Positions 55,600 to 64,000 of a stretch of DNA of 64,000 bases are shown in pieces. This DNA is from Peromyscus leucopus. Taxonomy: Eukaryota > Chordata > Mammalia > Rodentia > Cricetidae. Within the stretch, counting starts at the first letter, position 1; each line of letters opens with the position of its first letter. Location: NCBI RefSeq assembly GCF_004664715.2, contig NC_051075.1, forward strand, positions 35,441,495 to 35,505,494. Reading direction: 5' to 3'. A program made the position numbers and the translations under genes. The notes beneath the pieces were generated by a model. That model saw only the letters and a list, made by a program, of their open reading frames with translations, was not told the DNA's origin and did no database searches.

Positions 55600-56040
55600 A
55601 CAGCCTCTAGAGATTCTGCTCTCAACTTCTGTGCAAATTTGAAGATTTCAAATGGTAATTATCTTTTAGTGTATATCACTTTCCTTTTAGTACTGTGTTC
55701 TCCAGTCTCACCATGTTTTTACAAATAAGAGAATTTCCCTTTAATGGATGGACACTATTCCATGTAATATAGATTATATTTCCTTGATCCACTTACCAGT
55801 TAGATAATAGAGCATCAGTTGTTTTCCTCTCTTGGTTATTGTAAATAGACCTACAATGAATGTAGGAGCACAGATGGATCACCACCATACCAGTTCCATT
55901 TTGTTTGAATTCTTACCAGTATAAGGTTCAAGGAAACATACAGTTCCATTTTTAGTTTGTAAAGGAACTTCTTTTTGTAAAGTCTACCCTATTTACACTC
56001 TCTCCACAGTATTCCCACATTTCCTTTGTGCTTTAAATTT
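55600..56040 (-). mobile_element. Ancient L1 ORF2 3' region, antisense
   Basis: Plus-strand order 'tggacactattccatgtaat', 'tttccttgatccacttacc', 'ctcttggttattgtaaatag', 'cctacaatgaatgtaggagc', 'cagttccatttttagtttgt' and 'ctctccacagtattcccaca' is the antisense of the last part of old mammalian L1s. No frame survives. Confidence 0.75.
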
Positions 56041-56990
56041 AAAAGATATTTCCCAGTTGAATTTATGGAAAGGATTAGGGAAATAACTTAAATCCAAAAA
56101 GGTTTGTTTTATCAGAAAAAAATTAAGGAAAGGGAAAAATAGATTAAATGATTATAAGAAACAATTTTTTTCTCAAAGTGGAAAGACATCAAAATTATTT
56201 ATTAACAATTGATAAATAGTTCATTGATAACCAATGGAGTAACAAATACTATGTGATCCTCAGCTGTTTTCTCTTGAAACAACAGAAAGATATATTCAAT
56301 CTTATTCTTTGCAAGAAATTTGCCTGCTTATAATTCCTAAGAAAGGACATTGAGAGTAGACTAAAGGGGGAGTGATAACAATGGGAAGACGCTAACAAAG
56401 CATTTCCTGAAGAGAGGCAAGGTAAAGACAATGCTTGATTGCCTTCTCCTTAAGGACGAAGATACTGAAAAGGAGAATGAATTATCTTAGCTGAAAGCAA
56501 TTTTTTTTTCTCTTTGTGGAGTATTCACATTTTAGGTCACCCTTTCATCTAAGGGTGCTGATTCATCAGCTGGGAGAAAAGATTAAGTTCAATGCCAGGT
56601 GTAGTGGCATGCTCTTTGTGGAAAAGCAGTAAACATTAATCAAGGAAGCTGATGAGAATTTACCAAAGCAGAAAAAAAGCATCGTTCACACATTTATGGT
56701 ACACAATAGAAATTACAGCAACGCTGGCATTTAAAATGTGCAGTAAAATGTTTAATAAAATACATGATTTTCTTACTTTAGCAACTTTGTTTGTGGTACA
56801 AGTTGAACCCCTTGACAAATGGCTGAATCTGTGTACCTTGGATTAAGACTCACATTACACTCTAAAGTTAACTTTGAAACAAATAAAGAAGCAATGTGCT
56901 GATGGTTATCTATCCAAATTGTTAAATAATTTTAACACCTTATATACAAGGGAAGTTATATTGAGAACTTTGGGTATAAAAGTTATTATT
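56041..56990. other. Mostly unique DNA, about 0.95 kb
   Basis: No gene. A scrap 'gccaggtgtagtggcatgctc' at about 56594 looks like the first 20 bp of a B1 but nothing follows it. Confidence 0.4.
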
Positions 56991-57200
56991 AGTCTGGGTG
57001 TGGTGGCAGACACACGCCTTTATTCCCAGCACTAGGGAGGCAGAGGGTGGAGGATCTCTGAGTTTGAGACCAGACCGCTCTACAGGCTCTACAGAGTGAG
57101 TTTCAGGATAGCTAGGACTGTTACAGTGTTATGCAGAGAAACCCTATCTGGAAAACCAACAAAACAAAGCAGCAGCAACAAAAACCCACATCAACAAAAA
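56991..57200 (+). mobile_element. Old B1 SINE
   Basis: Sense B1: 'gtctgggtgtggtggcagac', 'tttattcccagcactaggg', 'ggatctctgagtttgagacc', 'agagaaaccctatctgg', then an A-rich tail with CAA units. AGTTATTATT (56981-56990) and ACTATTATT (57201-57209) may be a worn duplication. About 15 extra bases are present in the right half. Confidence 0.88.
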
Positions 57201-57209
57201 ACTATTATT

Positions 57210-60200
57210 CATTCTTTACTTTTAATTTTATTACAATTACATATTTTTTAACTAGGTAAGTGAATACCATTGGCATTTACTATGAGCCAAACTGCAAAAT
57301 GACAATGTTCATCTTCCAATCAGGTGTTAAAACCATCACCATTACTTAGCTGGCTATAGAGTCTACACAGCCAAAATCAGGACATACAGCTTCCCCAAGG
57401 AAATAGTAAGGAAAGGTCACTATGCTTTGGACACACTGTGGATTCTTTCTTACACCTCACTTTATTTCATCTTAGAACTTCATGCCAACTATTTTATTTT
57501 GCTTAGCAAATGAATATTTTTCCTTGACATCATATAATTCTATTAATTAAGCTAAGGAACAAGTGTGTGCATTTTACTTCTGATTTTTCAGTTCCAACCA
57601 CATTGTTAGATCTGGGAAGGATGATTCTGTTTTCACATCTGTGTTGTTGAAATGTGTTCATATCATTCATATACTTGAAATAGATTAAATGGCTACAAGG
57701 ACCACTTAAAACATAACCAATATAAGTTCTTCTGTTTACCATTGTTTTACCCCATCAAAATGTTTTGCCAAGTCACTTTATTTCATAGTACGTTATAATA
57801 CTCATTTCTGCTTTCTGTTTAAAGTTAAAAAGCCATGACAAGAAGGATCTTGACTAGTTTGAATGGAACCTAGAGTTTTATCTACATGTACTTATGCAGA
57901 TTAAGAACCTAGGAACTATTTGTTAGGTTCAAAAATGAGTCAATGGTTCTCATGTAACACAATTTCCAAGAAGAAAAATATAAATGCTTAGAAAAAGAGG
58001 GCGTGATTAAAGACCTGTAATAAAGTTTTTATAAAATCACTCTTGTGTAAATGTGATAATGCCGATGGTATTTCTAAAGTGAAGACAAACACAGACAAAA
58101 GTGCAGTAGAGAAAAAGCAAGGAGCTTCACATCCAAACTTAGATGTGCTGAGTCAAAGACTATTTCTTGCTTTGGGAATTCTAGTAAGTTAAATTCAAAT
58201 ATACACTTTAGTGTTTGTAAAATAAATGACTGAAAACACATTTTGCATATTAAAATACATGCTTTGATTGAACTAGTGCAGTTAAAGGAATGGGAATCTT
58301 TTACAGGCTGTCCTTTTCCTGGCCTACCTGACATTATGGCATCATTTGTCCTATTTTGACAGTTCATTATTTCATAAAACATACACCATGGACGGCAGAC
58401 TCAGCTTTTCTCCTCCGCGTCCCACATACACTTTTTGTTTTTCATGGCTTATGCTAAGAATGTTTCCCTGCTGTCTATCCCTTCCATGTTAGTCTTCCTC
58501 TGGTTCCATTTTCAGCTTTATTTCCTGTTTGTGGTACACATCTCTCAGAGCTGTCACCAAACACCATCATTTCAAAGTCTTACATGAACACCAAAACCTT
58601 CCTAGTTTCTATTTTAGGTGTAGATTTCTCTTGATTTCACAGTATATATGCAACTGATTGCTGTAATTTTCAATTAGATAGCACACTCTTCCCCAATCTT
58701 GTCCCATTTTTTCTGTATTTAAATAGAAAATTTTAAATCCATTCATTTGGTTACTAACACCCAATATGCCCTAATTATTCTGTGTTCTGTCTTCCAAATA
58801 TGCCCTGTAATCCTGTAACTTACCCCATACTTATAGCTATTACCATAGTTTATGCCAAGGTTATCTGACATCCATCTGAGTGATTTTATAGTCTTCACTC
58901 AAATCTCTCTACTTAAGACAAGGCTTTTCTTTCTAAGTTGTTCTCTGTGATGGAGCCAGAAAGATATTGCTAACATTTTAATGACTCCTTTATATCTTTT
59001 CACTTAGAATATTCCATTTGTCATTGCTCATAAATGACTCCAGCATCATGGGCATGTGATACCTTGGTTATTAAAGATATTTCTGAAAGAGGACCACATA
59101 ATTTTGTTCAGGAACTGCTCTATGGATACAAAATTCTTAATAGTTTTGAACAAGGAGCTTTATATTTCTGTCTTATATAGTGTCTTTCAAATTATAGACC
59201 AAGCCATGCCTTAATATTTCAAGTCTTAATATACTTTATCTTTTCATAACTAGGCCCCATCCTCTGTCCCTGTAGCAACTCATGTCAAGATTTCTATCCA
59301 AAAACATACATTCATACAGATATAGCAATTATGTTTTATTGATCAGATTTGCAACTCTACCAGAATTTAGAGACACTAAGTGCTTAGGTTTTTCTTGTAC
59401 AAATATTTGAAGTGGTATTTTACAAACCAGAACATCAATGTTTAAAATATACATCTATATTTACTGTGATCTTTATTTACTATTAAATGATAGTTTTGTA
59501 TACTCATACACACTTATTATAGCTATTTTTATGAAAATGAGCTCTGTTGCTACCTAAGCCTTGTGGTAAAGAAATAAACAAATGAAAACTTGAAGGTTAG
59601 TTTTTTGTTTTTTTTAATTTACAAAGATAGTAAAATATTCTGTATTTGTTTTATGAAAATAAAAGACAATGAAAAACTGGTATTATAATCAAAGCCTATA
59701 GAATGAAACATATAAAGCACTAATGTAAATATAACAGCAGAGTGGCACGTGTTGGTGGGAAGGTTAACACAGAAGCTTCTGCAGTTACAGGAAGATAATC
59801 AGGTTCAAAAGTCTATCAACATTTCTGTCCTAACTCACGTCAAAAAACAAAAAAAGAGATATAAAAGGACAATTATGTTTATTTCTCATAATAAAAAAAA
59901 AACATGGAAATGGGGGGATAAGCCCAGACAAAATGAGACAGATCCAGAAGGTGGTGGATGGGGTAAATCAAGGTAATATGGGGTGGTTATGATCAAAGTA
60001 TTCAACTATTGTGACACAAAGCTTTTTGTATAACTTCTACGTCATTTTTCTCTAATGTCTACTCTTCTGAAGTTCTTCCAACATATGGAAAAAATAGAAC
60101 TGATTTGGTGACAGATTTGTCAAGTTATCTGACACATTGTATCATGGTATAAAAAATACGACATTTTTCTATGAATACATGACTTCCAAGAAAAGGTAAA

Positions 60201-60689
60201 GTGACATATTACAAAGAACACTGATTTTTCAGAACCTCGTGATGAAAATAGAGAGGATGGATTGATGGCCTTCAAGCTACTTTTAGGTCAGTGAACTCAT
60301 TCCATAAAATATTATAGTGATGGACATATGGCATCTAATAGTGGCCAAAACCAAATCTCAGAGTGAAAACTAGTGTAAACTAGACTTTCATCAGTAATAA
60401 TTCATCAATAGTAGTTGGTGTTAATTTCCTCTGTGATTAAAATCTTCCATCCTGTGTTGATGGAGGATTTTTTATACATTTGTAATAGATAGAAATAAAC
60501 CAGAAAAAAAGAAGAAAAAAAAGTGGTGGAGGAAAAGGTGAACACTGCAAGAATACTCAAAAGGGCTGAGAGTTGCAAACGCCAAGATTGGCTTTGCATA
60601 GTAAATGGAATAGAACAGCTCTGAACTATAGCTTACTTTTCCTGGTTTGGTCTGACAGAATGATTGAATGCTTTTGTACAAAAATCAGA
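57210..60689. other. Unique DNA, about 3.5 kb
   Basis: No gene or clear repeat. 58480-58960 is C/T-rich with phrases that might be an ancient mammalian repeat, but I cannot place it. Short open frames only. Confidence 0.45.
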
Positions 60690-61000
60690 GCCTTAAAAAC
60701 AAGGATTTGGTGTGATTGTAAAATGGTGTGCCACTTTGGCAAAACAGTTCGGTGGTTGGTCAAAATGCAAAACATTGTTACTCTGTTACTCAACAATTCT
60801 ACCCTTAGGAATATATCCTCAAACTACTGAAAATGTGCACCTATGAAACATGTACATGAAGGTTTACAGCAGTGTGTTGCTAATAGTAAAAAAGTTAAAA
60901 CAACTCAAATAGCTATCAAATACTGGAGAGAAATAAAATGTGGCTTATTCATACAATAGAATATTATTAAGACATAAAAATGAATGAGAAACTGACAGAT
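60690..61000 (+). mobile_element. Ancient L1 ORF2 tail
   Basis: 'ggcaaaacagttcggtggtt', 'ttactcaacaattctaccct', 'ggaatatatcctcaaac', 'ttacagcagtgtgttgctaa', 'aactcaaatagctatcaaat' and 'tggcttattcatacaata' with 'gaatattatt' follow in order the last ORF2 part of old mammalian L1s, in sense. Many changes. Confidence 0.75.
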
Positions 61001-61429
61001 TAAATGACTTTGGTGAACCTTCATAATTTCATTTGTAGATCTTTCCATTTCTAATTTATAAATACATTTGGGGTTATAAATTATAAATGTACTGCCTCCT
61101 GTCAACATTGTATACTTCTATTTGATGATTTCTGTGTCAAACATTATATGGAAATGTTTCCAAGTATTTTCTGTATTAACTGTGAATGAATAGAACAAAA
61201 TAAATTGCCTGTGATGGAAAAAAAAATCTTCCATCCTTGTAGGAATTTCCTTTGGAGACTGAATAAAGCAGAAGTGAACCCCACAGAACATTCTCAGGGA
61301 GGAGCTCATGAAGACATAAGATGCTAAAAGAGAAGTGAAACATTCCATCATTCAGGAAACATTCTTAAGCCCTGGAAATAAGCAACTCAATGTCTTCAGG
61401 AAGTCCTTGAAATTTACCAGATTCACAAA
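61001..61429. other. Unassigned sequence
   Basis: Nothing recognised; an open frame of 77 codons on the minus strand has no domain. Confidence 0.35.
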
Positions 61430-61800
61430 GTCCCTCCCTCCCCATGACATAAAAGAAGTAAAGTAGTAATGAGAGACACCTCCTGACTAGCTAAGCAGCT
61501 TAGAAGAAGCAGAGACCAGCTCTGTGGTAGAAGCTGAAACCACCAAGCTACCTGGAAAGGAAACTCTCCAACCTTTTACACATGGAGTTTACACAATGAG
61601 CTCCAGGTTTCCATTTTCCATCAGCTGTCACCCATGCTAGCATGGGCTTGGCCGATGCAACTGTCTTGGATTCATTTCTGCTCCTGTAAGTAACTCCTTC
61701 TCCATATTATTGTAACTAACCCCAATAAAATGCACTGCTTCACCACGTTGGACTTTGTTGGTTACTTCTTTGGTTTGTTTTCAGTTCTGGGATGAGTAGC
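61430..61800 (+). mobile_element. LTR-like fragment with polyadenylation signal
   Basis: 'gcagagaccagctctgtgg', 'gtcacccatgctagcatggg', 'cttggccgatgcaactgtct', 'atttctgctcctgtaagtaa', then CCAATAAAATGC and 'ttcaccacgttggactttg' follow the order of a rodent LTR 3' part that I recall but cannot name. AATAAA at about 61724 fits R/U5. Confidence 0.45.
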
Positions 61801-63868
61801 TATTTGTCATGTCTCTCCAGAAATAGTATCACACTATGGTAGTCCATTAATTTAATAAATGTATCCAATGAAAAAAATCTTAATTATAGGGCAAATTATT
61901 AGAAAAGAAGAAATATGGCACATCTGTACTATTTGCTCAATTTTTTATAACATTCATAAACACTATACAATGAAATGTCTAACTTTAAAAATAATCTCAA
62001 AATTTATTAAAGTGAGTTTAGGATTTATTCTTTGTTAAACAAGTGCAAATATGAGCTGGCTTTCTTAAGACTTTCTCATTTATCTCTCTGCTAAAAGTCT
62101 GTCTCTTGTGTGACCTACAAGCATTCCTGAGCTACTTCAAGAAAGTAAATAGAAGGATTAGGTTAGATGAAAGCTTATGGATATTAGGACCCTTCGTGAA
62201 ATTAATGCCCAATCATTGAGCGTAAAATAATGCAGTCCAAAGTCCAAAAGCATCATTCCATCACAGGTCTAATAGTACTAGCGACAGCCTTTGCCCAACA
62301 CCAGCACACAGCAGAATTACACATCTGTATTTGAAAATGACAGGCACAGCATCTGACCAGGGTGGCACTCATCAGAGAATTTGGGATGAATGAGGGCACA
62401 ATATCATTTTTCCCTTGAGGAAATACTTGATAAAGCCGAGTGGTTGGCAGCCTGGGGAATCCTTCCCCATGTGCAGGTGTTTCCATTCTTCGTATACATA
62501 ATCAGACCTGTCACTAACACCTCGAATCTTCTATATTTAAGGCCGGAAGAGAGTGTTTCCCACTTTCATAGAAAGTGTAAGTGCTTTCCTTAGCCATAAT
62601 CTAAAATAAATGGAATTTGTTTCCAAGATCTCATTTAGGCTATGATCTAGAGTGAAAATATAGCCTCCTCTTCGGTGTTATGACAATTTTCCTCCTTGTC
62701 TAACTATATCCCTGCCTTAAAAATGGAGGCCAATTATCCAGGCAATAGATTCTTTCTCACTGTGTTCTGACTTTTGCCCTGAGTATTCAACACTGTTCCT
62801 TGGGCTAACTGTAAAAGTTCACTATTTTAATGAATATTTTCCATAAAAGTTAGAAGTAAATAGGGACAACTCATCTCAAATCCCTGGTTTTACCAAGCAT
62901 GATATAGTTATGTAAATTAGAAATGTATCAGTTAAGTCATTAATGTTTGATGGATTGGTTTCCTGCTCTCTTTAAGAACAGTGGTAATATGTTACACTTC
63001 TTTCTAATAAGCAATGTTGACATTATTAAGTGTGGATTAGGTTTGCAATATATACAGACTCTTAGAGCTGCATAATGATGAAGTATAGAAATAAATATGA
63101 CATCTATACATCCTTGATACTAGTAGTGACATTTGCAAAGGGCTGGCTGTCCCCACCACTTGCCCCACGCTGTAGAACTTTACTCAGTATGCCCTTTCTA
63201 AAAGGGCCCTACCTGCCCTTATCATACATGTGCCACTGGTACATAATAATTTTGTGGTTTTAGGTAGTGAAGTTTGGGGTTGTTACTGAAGTGTAATATA
63301 ACCACCCTGTCCTACATGAATGAAGACAATAACTGAGCTTACAGTATAATCTGGAGTCAATTAGTACAATAGAAGGTGAACGATGTTCTGAACAGAGATG
63401 TCACTAGCAAAGATATGTCAGCTTTCAAATTCCACAGAGAGCACCCACAGAATTAAAGACTAACTTTATAAATCCACCACTGTAATCTTCTCAAAGAACA
63501 ATGTTTTGGAGACGTATTGAGGGCAGTGCACAGAACTTGTGAGAGTCTTCAGGGAATATGGCATGAGGTAGGTGGTGAGCATGCATTGCAGAGGATTATA
63601 GTTGACTTTACCAAGAGAGACTCCATTCTTGTGAGTTCTTCCTGCCACTCTCCTCCCTATTACTTTCTGGAGCTTGTGAACTTTGCAGTCTGTGAGGTCC
63701 ACACAGGTCAGATTTTGGAAAACCCACAGAGCATTGCTTTGCCATCTTCTTCAGTCTATATGTGATTTTAAAAGTGGACAATATGGTACTAATGGTACCA
63801 CTAACAAAATAATAGAGGACTAAAATACTTTAAAAATATTCTATTTGAATACTAATATGTGCATGTGT
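61801..63868. other. Unique DNA, about 2 kb
   Basis: No gene or repeat recognised. Antiparallel open frames at 63466-63765 (78 and 82 codons) overlap each other and show no domain. Confidence 0.4.
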
Positions 63869-63880
63869 AAGTCTTTAAAA

Positions 63881-63889
63881 GATGTGTGT

Positions 63890-63938
<49 letters not shown>
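63881..63938. repeat. (GT)n microsatellite
   Basis: About 28 GT units with one AT break. It is the expanded tail region of the SINE to its right. Confidence 0.96.
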
Positions 63939-63939
<1 letters not shown>

Positions 63940-64000
63940 CTGCAGATGCTAGAGGAGGCTGTCGAATCCCCTGGAATTGGAGTTACAGGCAATTGTAAAC
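63939..64000 (-). mobile_element. B2-related SINE, antisense, cut by window end
   Basis: 'cctgcagatgctagaggagg' then 'ctgtcgaatcccctggaatt' and 'ggagttacaggcaattg' is the antisense of the B2/B3 3' half. The tRNA-like head would lie beyond the window. Confidence 0.8.

Overview
The window looks like a piece of a cricetid rodent nuclear genome (deer mouse, vole or hamster relatives; not resolved further). The evidence is the repeats: B1, B2, B4/ID-B1 and RSINE1-type SINEs, rodent L1 (Lx-like) 3' ends, MT-type MaLR LTRs, and a small LTR family that I associate with cricetids. I find no protein-coding gene, no functional RNA gene and no novel multi-gene system. Every long open frame is explained by low complexity, repeat sequence or chance. 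The region reads as intergenic or deep-intronic DNA, AT-rich, built from layers of transposon insertions.

Layout. 1-13.5 kb: mostly unique AT-rich DNA with an old LTR copy (3.1 kb), B1s (3.7 and 10.5 kb), L1 pieces (5.6-7.7 kb) and a B2 (8.2 kb). 13.5-20.9 kb: the densest part. It holds a GC-rich repeat island, a 10-bp minisatellite, a B1 with perfect target-site duplications (TSDs), a long LTR-like unit with a purine-rich core, a polypyrimidine tract, an MT LTR, and an L1 inverted at its 5' part with an LTR nested inside it. 23.1-26.6 kb: an L1 that keeps about 240-bp tandem monomers at its 5' end and decayed ORF1 and ORF2-start sequence; other elements lie inside it. 28.8-37.9 kb: SINEs, L1 3' UTR, MaLR-like LTRs and a related solo LTR. 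39.6-41.5 kb: a solo LTR beside L1 ORF2 sequence. 43-47.7 kb: RSINE1, LTR pieces, and an L1 3' UTR hit by a young B1. 54.2-56 kb: an older LTR split by a younger solo LTR, then ancient L1. 57-64 kb: mostly unique DNA, with an ancient L1 tail, an LTR-like piece, and a SINE running off the end.

The clearest results are insertion histories. Three LTRs of one family (19.7, 39.6 and 54.3 kb) each begin and end with TG/CA and are flanked by a perfect 6-bp duplication (CCAATC, GCCATC, CCATGA). Four B1s have clean TSDs, and three more have imperfect ones. A B1 at 10.45 kb lacks exactly 29 bp between short direct repeats. The L1 at 19.1-20.9 kb has the inverted structure expected from twin priming. 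Family names were assigned from memory of consensus sequences, without a database search, so subfamily labels are tentative; boundaries given as TSDs were read directly.
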